This document shows positions 51,051-58,176 of a DNA stretch of 64,000 bases, piece by piece; position 1 is the first letter of the stretch, and each line of letters opens with the position of its first letter. The translations under genes and the position numbers were made by a program. Origin of the DNA: RHKX01 sp046330415 (GTDB lineage: Bacteria > Actinomycetota > Thermoleophilia > Solirubrobacterales > 70-9); assembly GCA_046330415.1 (NCBI GenBank), contig JAXLSW010000018.1, forward strand, positions 62,001 through 126,000, read 5' to 3'. The notes beneath the pieces were generated by a model. That model was not told where the DNA came from and did no database searches. It was given only the letters and a program-made list of their open reading frames with translations.

Positions 51051-51866
51051 CTAGCTGATCGAGCCGCTCGCCGCCAGAGCGATGACGAGGATGCCGAGCG
51101 GGATCCGGTAGGCGACGAAGATGCCGAGCGTGTGGTGGGCGAGGTAGCGCAGGAGCCAGGCGATGGCCGCGTAGCCGCTGACGAAGGCGGCGATGGTGGC
51201 GACGATCGTCGCCCAGACGGAGGCGCTGTCGCCGCCGCCGATGTCGCGCAGCTCGAAGAGCCCGCTGAGGACGACCGCCGGGACCGAGAGCAGGAAGGAG
51301 TAGCGGGCGGCGGCGGCGCGGTCGAAGTTGAGCAGCAGGCCGGCGGAGATCGTCGCCCCCGAGCGGGAGACGCCCGGGATCAGGGCGAGCGCCTGCGCGC
51401 AGCCGATCAGGAACCCGTCGCGCGGCCCCATCGACTCGATCTCGCGCTGGCGCTTGCCGACGGCCTCGGCGAGCATCATCACGAATGAGAAGGCGATCAG
51501 CATCGAGCCGATCACGTAGAGGTCGCGGGCGCCGGACTCGATCTGGTCCTTGAAGACGAGCCCGCAGATCGAGATCGGGATCGTGCCCAAGACGATGAAC
51601 CAGCCCAGGTTGGCGTCGGTGCTGCGTCGCCGGTACGGGAGCTTGATCTCATGGACCCAGGCGCGCGCGATGCGCCACAGGTCCTTGCGGAAGTAGATGA
51701 GGACGGCCGCCATCGTCCCCAGCTGCACGACCGCGGTGAACGCGGTGCCCGGGTCCTCCCAGCCGAGCAGGGCCGGGACGATCCGCAGATGCCCACTGGA
51801 TGAGATCGGCAGGAACTCAGTTAGACCCTGCACGATCCCGAGGATGATGGCTTCGAGGGCCGACAT
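51051..51866 (-). CDS. uppP: Undecaprenyl-diphosphatase
   Basis: A 271-residue membrane enzyme (BacA/UppP) that recycles the lipid carrier for peptidoglycan by removing a phosphate from undecaprenyl diphosphate. It has about eight helices. The two active-site blocks are LTEFLPISSSGHLRI (about 16-30, with Glu17) and LIPGVSRSGATISAGL (about 165-180, with the catalytic Ser/Arg). ATG 51866 directly precedes the family start SALEAIILGIVQG. It releases phosphate in the periplasm and lies beside the phosphate island, perhaps by chance. Confidence 0.95.
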   Translation of the reverse strand: MSALEAIILGIVQGLTEFLPISSSGHLRIVPALLGWEDPGTAFTAVVQLGTMAAVLIYFRKDLWRIARAWVHEIKLPYRRRSTDANLGWFIVLGTIPISICGLVFKDQIESGARDLYVIGSMLIAFSFVMMLAEAVGKRQREIESMGPRDGFLIGCAQALALIPGVSRSGATISAGLLLNFDRAAAARYSFLLSVPAVVLSGLFELRDIGGGDSASVWATIVATIAAFVSGYAAIAWLLRYLAHHTLGIFVAYRIPLGILVIALAASGSIS

Positions 51867-51926
51867 CGGCTCGGCATCCTACGGAGCATGCGGTTGGAAG
51901 CCCCCGCTCAGGTAGAGTGCCGGGCC

Positions 51927-52181
51927 GTGACTCTCGTCCGTCGCATCGGCCTCGCCCTCACCGCGCTCTGCGTGGCGGGTCTCGCCGCCGCCCCGGCGGC
52001 GCTCGCCGCTGACGGCATCGGCCTCGGCGGCACGACCACCGACAAGAGCGTCACCTTCTTCTGCTTCGGCGTGATCGCGCTCTTCATGCTGCTGCCGATC
52101 GTGCTCTCGATCATCCAGGCGCGCCTCGAGGGCCGCAAGGAACGGATGCGCGAGCAGCTCGAGCGCGTCCACCGGCCTTAG
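51927..52181 (+). CDS. Small secreted or membrane protein, 84 aa
   Basis: Unrecognised family. An N-terminal signal-like segment (LALTALCVAGLAAAPAALAA) is followed by a short Gly/Thr-rich stretch, a second membrane helix (VTFFCFGVIALFMLLPIVLSII) and a charged cytoplasmic tail (QARLEGRKERMREQLERVHRP). GTG 51927 is preceded by TAGAGT at 8 bp with no ribosome-binding site, a leaderless layout. An upstream in-frame start exists, but it would add hydrophilic residues before the signal. Confidence 0.65.
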   Translation: MTLVRRIGLALTALCVAGLAAAPAALAADGIGLGGTTTDKSVTFFCFGVIALFMLLPIVLSIIQARLEGRKERMREQLERVHRP

Positions 52182-52394
52182 CGCCTCCTGTTTCCAGGTC
52201 GTAGCGGCCACCGGTCCCACCGCCCAGGCGCGCTCGCCGAGTCGAGGCCGCACATTCGTGCACGGCTTCCCCGCTGACCTGTCACCGATGTGTGGCATCG
52301 CTCACAGTTCCCTAATGGAATGCAGGGATTTTCGGGGCGATGGGTAAAGGAACGGTCCGGCGCGATCGAGGGTGCTCCCTCGTTGCGCCTCTTC

Positions 52395-53048
52395 ATGTCC
52401 CCACATTCCGCGCACACCCACACGCACGGCTCGCCGCGGCTGCTGCAGCACCTCCCCTCCCGTCTCGCGATCGCGATCGCGCTCTGCCTCCCGGCGACGG
52501 CGATCGCGGCACCCGCGGCTGACGACTCGGCCGCTCCGGCGCCTCCTCGCACCGGCGCCGGGGACGAGGCGGGCATCGTCGATGTCCTCGTGACGGTCGG
52601 GACGATGTTCGAGGGCACCGAGCCAGACGGCCCCTTCAACCCGGTCGCCGCGAAGGTCGACTACGGCACATCGATCAACACCTTCGGAGGCGGCGGGATG
52701 CGCGAGCACGAGGGGCAGGACATGTTCGCCCCCGAGGGGACTCCGGTCATCTCCCCGGTCGCCACGAAGGTGCTCGAGACCGGCACCGACGGCGGCCGCG
52801 GCAACTGGGCAGCGCTCTACGACCCCGAGCGCGATCGCACCTACGTCTACATGCACATGCTCGAGCCCGCCGCGGTGAAGGCGGGGCAGAAGCTCGACGC
52901 CGGTCAGAAGATCGGGCTCCTCGGCTGCACCGGCTCCTGCGATGGCGCCCATCTCCACTTCGAGATCCGCGCCGGCGCTGATCCCTATGGCGCCCCGTCG
53001 GACCCGCTCGCGGAGCTCAAGCGCTGGGAGACGGACCCTTCGGGCTGA
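52395..53048 (+). CDS. M23-family peptidase (LytM-like)
   Basis: The 217-residue protein has a hydrophobic export segment (LAIAIALCLPATAIAAPA) and a C-terminal M23 zinc endopeptidase domain. REHEGQDMFAPEGTPVISP gives the first His and Asp ligands, and GAHLHFEIRAG the H-x-H motif. GNWAALYDPERDRTYVYMHM covers the strand between. It probably cuts peptidoglycan cross-links or regulates amidases. The start is uncertain: ATG 52395 or the in-frame ATG at 52290. A small GAGGG/CCCTC hairpin lies at 52368-52381. Confidence 0.85.
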   Translation: MSPHSAHTHTHGSPRLLQHLPSRLAIAIALCLPATAIAAPAADDSAAPAPPRTGAGDEAGIVDVLVTVGTMFEGTEPDGPFNPVAAKVDYGTSINTFGGGGMREHEGQDMFAPEGTPVISPVATKVLETGTDGGRGNWAALYDPERDRTYVYMHMLEPAAVKAGQKLDAGQKIGLLGCTGSCDGAHLHFEIRAGADPYGAPSDPLAELKRWETDPSG

Positions 53049-53072
53049 GGCCCGCGAGGGGTCGGGACCCCA

Positions 53073-53247
53073 CCGACTCCCCGGTGAGATCGACATTTGG
53101 GCCGCCACGCTTCCCATATGTCGATGTCACGGGAGCGACAAGCACCCGCCCCCCCGTGAGATCGACCTTTCGGCTGCGGCCCCGCCCCGACTCCCCGGTG
53201 AGATCGACATTTGGGCCGCCACGCTTCCCATATGTCGATGTCACGGG
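53073..53247. repeat. Two identical 61-bp palindromic repeats
   Basis: Identical copies at 53073-53133 and 53187-53247, 114 bp apart. Each contains an inverted repeat, GTGAGATCGACATTTGGG and CCCATATGTCGATGTCAC in the first copy (53084-53101 and 53113-53130), with two mismatches. A degenerate half unit (GTGAGATCGACCTTTCGG) starts near 53155 between them. The unit fills the spacer between the M23 and enoyl-CoA hydratase genes. Confidence 0.85.
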
Positions 53248-53280
53248 CGCATTCGACGGGTCGGGGGTAGGCTCGGCCTC

Positions 53281-54072
53281 GTGAGCCGGACCAGCTACGA
53301 GCTTCGCGGCACGACCGCGGTCCTCACGATCGAGCGCCCCGAACGCCGCAACGCGGTGGACGCGGAGACCGCGGCCGAGCTCCTCGAGGGCTTCCGCCGC
53401 TTCGAGGCCGATGACGAGGCGCGCGTGATGGTGCTGACCGGCGCCGGCGATGTCGCCTTCTGCGCCGGCGCCGACCTGAAAGCGCTGGCGGAGGCGGGAC
53501 CTGACGTCTCAATCGAGCAGATCCAGGAGGTCGCGGACCGCACCGAGGGACCGATGGGCTTCACTCGGGCGCTCGCGAGCAAGCCGACGATCGCCGCGAT
53601 CAGCGGCTGGGCTCTCGCCGGCGGCCTGGAGGTGGCGCTCTGGTGCGACCTGCGCATCGCCACCCGCGGCTCCAGGCTCGGCTACCCCGAGCGGCGATGG
53701 GGCGTCCCCCTGATCGATGGCGGCACGCTGCGGCTGCCGCGGATCGTCGGGCTCGGGCGCGCGCTCGACCTGATCCTCACCGGCCGCATCATCGAGACCG
53801 ACGAGGCGCTCTCCTGGGGCCTCCTCACCGAGGTGGTCGAGGAGGGTGAGCATCTGAACCGCGCGGTCGAGATCGCCGACGCGCTCGCCCGCTTCCCGCA
53901 GGAGACGATGCTCTCCGATCGCCGCTCCGCGATCGAGGGCTCGACGCTCCCGCTCGCCGAGAGCCTCGAGTTCGAGGCCGCGCTCGGCCGCGCCTCGATC
54001 GCGGTCGGCCTGAAGGGCGCCGGCCGCTTCGCCGGCGGCGAGGGTCGCGGCGGCGCGGGCGCGGGCGTCTGA
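53281..54072 (+). CDS. Enoyl-CoA hydratase/isomerase family protein
   Basis: A 263-residue crotonase-fold enzyme. IERPERRNAVDAETAAEL is the CoA-binding N-terminus. FCAGADLKAL gives the first oxyanion-hole region, SGWALAGGLEVALWCDLRIATRGS the second, and YPERRWGVPLIDGGTLRLPRIVG carries the position of the catalytic Glu. The reaction is probably hydration or isomerisation of an acyl-CoA; the substrate is not predictable. GTG 53281 has TAGGCT 7 bp upstream and no Shine-Dalgarno sequence. It ends in a Gly/Ala-rich tail. Confidence 0.9.
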   Translation: MSRTSYELRGTTAVLTIERPERRNAVDAETAAELLEGFRRFEADDEARVMVLTGAGDVAFCAGADLKALAEAGPDVSIEQIQEVADRTEGPMGFTRALASKPTIAAISGWALAGGLEVALWCDLRIATRGSRLGYPERRWGVPLIDGGTLRLPRIVGLGRALDLILTGRIIETDEALSWGLLTEVVEEGEHLNRAVEIADALARFPQETMLSDRRSAIEGSTLPLAESLEFEAALGRASIAVGLKGAGRFAGGEGRGGAGAGV

Positions 54073-54087
54073 GGGGCGGGCCTGGCC

Positions 54088-54942
54088 CTAGATCCGGAAC
54101 TCGCGCAGCAGGCGCTTCTCGCTGTCGCCCTCGACGGAGGCGATCACCTCGATGTGTCCCTCCAGCGGGGTGCCTCGGATCTTCGTCGCGAGCAGGTCGT
54201 CGACCTGGAAGATCCCGGCGGAGTTGTTCATCCGGATCTCGACTCGGATCGGGCGCTCCTCGCCCTTCTCGATGCTGACGTCGTCGATCGCCGCCGCCGA
54301 GATCGCGTGGATACCGACCTCGCCGCGCTCGACGGGGCCGCGGGCCCGTCCCTGCGCCATGTCGAGGGCATCGGCGACGCGCACCACGCCCGCCTCCAGC
54401 GTGTACGGCTCGCCGCGGCGACGGTGGCCGATGATGCAGTGCAGAGCCTCGGATACGACGACGGTCAGCTCGGGATCCTCGTAGACGCCGGCGAGCAGCT
54501 CGCGAAGCTTGCGCTCGGCCAGGAACAGGCTGTAGGCCTCGTGGTCGGCGCGGTGGATCGACATGCCGGTGTCGTGGAGGAACACGCCGGCGGTGACGAC
54601 GACCTCGGAGTCTCGGGGGCTCATCCCGTGGTCGGTGACCATGTTGAGCGGTAGGCCCGCGCGCTCGGCGAGGCGCAGCATCCGCAGCGCGATGTTGGCG
54701 ACGATCTGGATGTGGACCCACGAGTGGTCCGACATCCCGAGCCGCTCGGAGCCGACCTGCTGCAGGTGCCACCAGGCGAGCACCTGCTGGTCGGAGGAGG
54801 CGCGCTCGATCAGCTTCTCCAGCTTGCGGTTGCCGCGAGTCGGCATCCGGATCCGGACGTCGGAAAGGCGCTCACGCAACGGGCGGCCGTCGGGCTCCAT
54901 CGATGCGCCGTTGCTGTCGTCGTGGTCGCCGTGATCGCTCAT
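54088..54942 (-). CDS. HD-domain phosphohydrolase-like protein
   Basis: A 284-residue protein with an HD metal-dependent phosphohydrolase core. His in SDHSWVHIQIVANIAL (about 71-86), the His-Asp pair in TAGVFLHDTGMSIHRADHEAYS (about 116-137) and VVRVADALDMAQGRARG with the last Asp near 189. The C-terminal 80 residues form beta-rich sequence (IRVEIRMNNSAGIFQVDDLLATKI). Substrate unknown, perhaps a nucleotide. ATG 54942 opens the frame and an Asp/His-rich N-terminus precedes the core. It is convergent with the enoyl-CoA hydratase gene. Confidence 0.82.
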   Translation of the reverse strand: MSDHGDHDDSNGASMEPDGRPLRERLSDVRIRMPTRGNRKLEKLIERASSDQQVLAWWHLQQVGSERLGMSDHSWVHIQIVANIALRMLRLAERAGLPLNMVTDHGMSPRDSEVVVTAGVFLHDTGMSIHRADHEAYSLFLAERKLRELLAGVYEDPELTVVVSEALHCIIGHRRRGEPYTLEAGVVRVADALDMAQGRARGPVERGEVGIHAISAAAIDDVSIEKGEERPIRVEIRMNNSAGIFQVDDLLATKIRGTPLEGHIEVIASVEGDSEKRLLREFRI

Positions 54943-55006
54943 CGTTGCCAGTCTCCCACCGCGCGCGGGTGGCGGCGTGAACGCGTTGTGGCCGCGCGGC
55001 GATCAT

Positions 55007-55052
55007 CGAACGTCACTCGTTACCCCCTATAGGGGGCACTCAGTGACGTTCG
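55007..55052. repeat. Palindromic intergenic repeat, copy 2 of 3
   Basis: CGAACGTCACT (55007-55017) and AGTGACGTTCG (55042-55052) flank a core CCCCCTATAGGGGG (55023-55036). It is the most perfect copy of the family also seen at 5123 and 63444. Confidence 0.75.
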
Positions 55053-55093
55053 GCGGTTGCGGTGGGCGGCTACGCCGGCCTGACGCCGGGACC

Positions 55094-55867
55094 TCAACCG
55101 ACGACCGGCGAGACGCTCTCGATGATGCGCGGCCAGATCTCCAACTCGATCGCCGCGGCCAGGAGGATCATCGGCAGCGCCAGGGCGACGGTCACGAAGG
55201 TCGCCGCAAGCAGCTCATCCCACTGGCCGCGGCGGGAGGCGATCAGCCAGGCGGCGAGCGGCAGGAAGACCGCGGTGAGCTCCAGGAGTGCGTGCGGGAG
55301 GACGGTCAGGACGAGCTGCCAAGTGGGGATCGCGAGCTGGTCGGCAAGCGTCGAGGCGTACATGCCGAGCCCCAGCGCCTGGGTCAGGAGCGAGAAGACG
55401 GTGACGAACCCGACCCAGGCGATCGCCACCTGACCCGCGCGCTCGTGCAGCGCCCGGGAGAACCCCGACTTCGTCGCGGCAACCCGATGCATCGAGCTGC
55501 CGGCGATGAATCCGGCGACGCACGCCGTCGCGTGCAGGGCGAGCACCAGCAGGTTGCGCCCGAGGATGTGACCGAGGTCGGCGAGCCCCGGCGGGTCGCC
55601 GACGCCGGGCAGCGGCAGCCGCACCGTGTCCGGGGTGACGTGCAGGGAGACGAACCAGACCGCGACCAGCAGCCCTGCCGCGATCAGCACCGCGCCGGTG
55701 AACCACGGGATCAGGACCGAGCCGGGGTCCCGCTCCCAGCGCTTGAACGCGGCGCGGCTGTCGCGCACGCCCTCCGCCAGCGCGAAGGCCTCGCCGTTCC
55801 CTTCGGGCGGGACCTGCGAGGACTGGACAGGGGTGGTCGCTTCGTGCGCCGCGCTCACCCCACGCAC
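55094..55867 (-). CDS. Stage II sporulation protein M-like membrane protein (DUF95)
   Basis: A 257-residue protein with about five or six helices. The SpoIIM/DUF95 pattern shows as FIAGSSMHRVAATKSGFSRALHERAGQ, then FSLLTQALGLGMYAS and VLPHALLELTAVFLPLAAWLIA, in which the PHALLEL motif is typical. Outside endospore formers its role is unknown; it does not imply sporulation. Starts at GTG 55867 or the in-frame GTG at 55858. Confidence 0.75.
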   Translation of the reverse strand: MRGVSAAHEATTPVQSSQVPPEGNGEAFALAEGVRDSRAAFKRWERDPGSVLIPWFTGAVLIAAGLLVAVWFVSLHVTPDTVRLPLPGVGDPPGLADLGHILGRNLLVLALHATACVAGFIAGSSMHRVAATKSGFSRALHERAGQVAIAWVGFVTVFSLLTQALGLGMYASTLADQLAIPTWQLVLTVLPHALLELTAVFLPLAAWLIASRRGQWDELLAATFVTVALALPMILLAAAIELEIWPRIIESVSPVVG

Positions 55868-55956
55868 ATCGGCGCGGGGCGGCGCGGCTTTTAGCGGTGT
55901 CGAGCCACCGGGCCGGCGAACCGGCCAAGGCGCACGGGCATCCCCGGGGCCCGGGG

Positions 55957-56250
55957 TCAGCCGCCGCAGACGGGCCAGGGGCTGGAGCCGGCGCGCGAGT
56001 ACAGGAGCGCGGCGCGGTAGTCCTGCTCCGCCTCGGAAGCGTCGGCGGGGCTGCCGGATCCACCGACGGATGCCCAGGTGCCCATGTCGAACTGGTACTT
56101 GCCGTAGTAGGTGCCTGAGGCGTCGACGACCGTCGGATCACCGCCGGACTCGCACGAGGCGATCGAGTCGAGCGTCGCCTGCGAGACGCCGGGCGGGTAG
56201 GTTGAAGGGCGGCACCGGGCCGCGCTGCCCTGGGTCAGTTGACCGAACAC
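55957..56250 (-). CDS. Rpf-like transglycosylase domain protein, no signal peptide seen
   Basis: A 97-residue product ends in a resuscitation-promoting-factor-like fold: LDSIASCESGGDPTVVDASG, YYGKYQFDMGTWASVGG, PADASEAEQDYRAALLY. The E in CESGG corresponds to the catalytic Glu of these lysozyme-like enzymes. The N-terminus has no secretion signal, so the start is uncertain (GTG 56250 or 56292) or an export part was lost. Its start region lies against the divergent lipoate-ligase-like gene. Function in wall cleavage is inferred from the domain. Confidence 0.65.
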   Translation of the reverse strand: MFGQLTQGSAARCRPSTYPPGVSQATLDSIASCESGGDPTVVDASGTYYGKYQFDMGTWASVGGSGSPADASEAEQDYRAALLYSRAGSSPWPVCGG

Positions 56251-56278
56251 ACGATCCCCACCTTCGAGGGTTTCTTGT

Positions 56279-57136
56279 GTGGGTCCGGTCACACACGCAA
56301 TCGAGCGTTCACACAGTGCAGGACTCCCACCAGACCCCCAGAAGCCGCAGTTGCGGGTGATCGACGAGTCTTTCGCCGGCAGCGCCGACCTCGGCACGGG
56401 CATGTCCGCGGCGCTGATGCGGCGGGTCGCGCGCGGGCAGATCGCCCCCACCGTGCGCATGCACCGGACCGGACCGATCCTCGCGTTCGGCCGCCTCGAC
56501 AAGCTCCGGCCCGGGTACTCCGACGCGGTCCGGATCGCGCGCGAGCACGGCTACGAGCCGGTCGAGCGGCTCGCCGGCGGCCGCGCGGCGGTCTTCCACG
56601 AGGGCACGATCTCCTTCTCCCACGCCACCCGGGCCGCGGGCGCATACGCTGGGACGCGTCCGCGGTTCGAGGAGATGGCCGGCCAGATCGCGGCCGCGCT
56701 GGGCGCGCTCGGTGCGGACGCCCACGTGGGCGAGGTGGAGGGCGAGTACTGCCCGGGCGAGTTCTCGGTCAACGCCCGCGGGGCGGTCAAGCTCGCCGGA
56801 ATCGGCCAGCGCGTGATCACCGGCGGCGCCCACGTGGGCGGCGTCGTCGTCCTCCGCGGCGCGGGCAGGATCCGCGACGTGCTCACACCGATCTACGAGG
56901 CGCTGGAGCTGGATTGGAAGCCGGAGACGACCGGGAGCCTCGCCGCCGAAATCGGCGAGGACGACGAGACGATCCCCGCGGGCGAGCGCGACCCGCTGAT
57001 CGAGCGCGCGATCGCGGCGCTGCGCGAGGTCCTCTCCCGCGACTACGAGCTCGTCGACGCCGAGCTCGACGACGACACCCGCGCGCTCGCCGCCGAGCTC
57101 CGCTCCGACCACGCCCCGCAAACGTCGAGGAACTGA
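56279..57136 (+). CDS. Lipoate-protein ligase A-like protein
   Basis: A 285-residue protein of the biotin/lipoate transferase fold. RLAGGRAAVFHEGTISFSHA (about 100-119) matches the RRxxGGGxVFHD region. EGEYCPGEFSVNARGAVKLAGIGQRVITGGAHVGGVVVL covers the active site with its Lys near 180. It probably attaches lipoyl or octanoyl groups to carrier domains; octanoyltransferase is an alternative. The first 24 residues look non-conserved, so TTG 56351 (LRVIDESFAGSADLG) may be the true start. Confidence 0.78.
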   Translation: MGPVTHAIERSHSAGLPPDPQKPQLRVIDESFAGSADLGTGMSAALMRRVARGQIAPTVRMHRTGPILAFGRLDKLRPGYSDAVRIAREHGYEPVERLAGGRAAVFHEGTISFSHATRAAGAYAGTRPRFEEMAGQIAAALGALGADAHVGEVEGEYCPGEFSVNARGAVKLAGIGQRVITGGAHVGGVVVLRGAGRIRDVLTPIYEALELDWKPETTGSLAAEIGEDDETIPAGERDPLIERAIAALREVLSRDYELVDAELDDDTRALAAELRSDHAPQTSRN

Positions 57137-57179
57137 GAACGAAAGGGCCTGACCCTCATGTCCCCTATATAAGTGGGGG

Positions 57180-58124
57180 GTGGCCGGGATCGGGACCTTC
57201 ATCTCCGCGGGACGCTCGCTGGACGCGGCGATTGAGCGGGTGCGCCTCGCCGAGTCGCTCGGATACGACTCGACCTACGTCACCCACATCGCCGGGCGCG
57301 ACTCGCTGACGGTGCTCGCCGCATACGCAGGCGCCACCGAGCGGATCCGGCTCGGCACCGGGGTGCTCCCCATCTACTCGCGAACGCCCGTCGCAACCGC
57401 CCAGACGGCGGCGACCATCGACGAGATCTCGGGCGGGCGCATGGTGATCGGGCTCGGCGTCTCCCACCGGGTCACGGTCGAGGGTTGGTATGGCGCGACG
57501 ATCGACCAGCCCGTCGAGGAGATGCGCGAGTACGTGACCTCGATGCGGGCGATGTTCCACGGTGAGGAGGTCCCCGGCGGCGAGGAGCGCAAGTGGCCCA
57601 CGAGCTTCCGGTTCATGGGCTACGACGTGCGCCCCGACCTCCCCATCTACATCGCCGCGCTGTCACCGAACATGCTGCGGCTCGCCGGCGAGATCGGCGA
57701 CGGCGTCCTGCTGTGGCTCTGCGATCCGCCCTACATCCGCGACGTCGTCATCCCCGAGGTGACGAAGGGGCGCGAGGCCGCCGGCAAGACGCTCGAGGGC
57801 TTCGACATCGTCCCCGCCGTGCCGGTCTCGGTGACCGAGGACCGAGCGGCGACGCTGGCGCGGGTTCGCGGTGACCTGGTCACCTACCTCTCCCTCCCCT
57901 TCTACCGCTCGATGCTCGAACGCTCCGGCTTCGGTGAGGAGATCGCCGCCTTCGACGCCGGGATCGCCGACGGCGACGTCGAACGCGCGAAGGCGGCGAT
58001 GAGCGAGGAGATGCTGAGCTCCCTGGGCGGCCATGGTGGGCCCGACGACGTCCGCGCCGCCGTCACCCGCTACCTCGACGCCGGCGCGACGTCTCCCGGC
58101 GTCAGCCCGGTCCCCGGAGTCTGA
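57180..58124 (+). CDS. LLM-class flavin/F420-dependent oxidoreductase
   Basis: A 314-residue luciferase-like TIM-barrel protein. AESLGYDSTYVTHIAGRDSLTVLAAYAGATERIRLGTGVLPIYSRTPVATAQTAATIDEISGGRMVIGLG spans its core, as in F420-dependent reductases of actinobacteria. Residues about 160-190 (PIYIAALSPNMLRLAGEIGDGVLL) match the second conserved block. Substrate unknown. GTG 57180 has TATATA 8 bp upstream and only a G run between, fitting a leaderless transcript. Confidence 0.87.
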   Translation: MAGIGTFISAGRSLDAAIERVRLAESLGYDSTYVTHIAGRDSLTVLAAYAGATERIRLGTGVLPIYSRTPVATAQTAATIDEISGGRMVIGLGVSHRVTVEGWYGATIDQPVEEMREYVTSMRAMFHGEEVPGGEERKWPTSFRFMGYDVRPDLPIYIAALSPNMLRLAGEIGDGVLLWLCDPPYIRDVVIPEVTKGREAAGKTLEGFDIVPAVPVSVTEDRAATLARVRGDLVTYLSLPFYRSMLERSGFGEEIAAFDAGIADGDVERAKAAMSEEMLSSLGGHGGPDDVRAAVTRYLDAGATSPGVSPVPGV

Positions 58125-58176
58125 CTTCGACGCCACGCTGCGCGCCGCAGCGAGCTGATCTGACCGGCCCTGGGAC

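Noticed and set aside
57140..57180. A fourth copy of the CCCCTATAG palindrome family
   Set aside because: TCCCCTATATAAGTGGGG lacks the AACGT arms. Its TATATA hexamer is better read as the -10 of a leaderless promoter.
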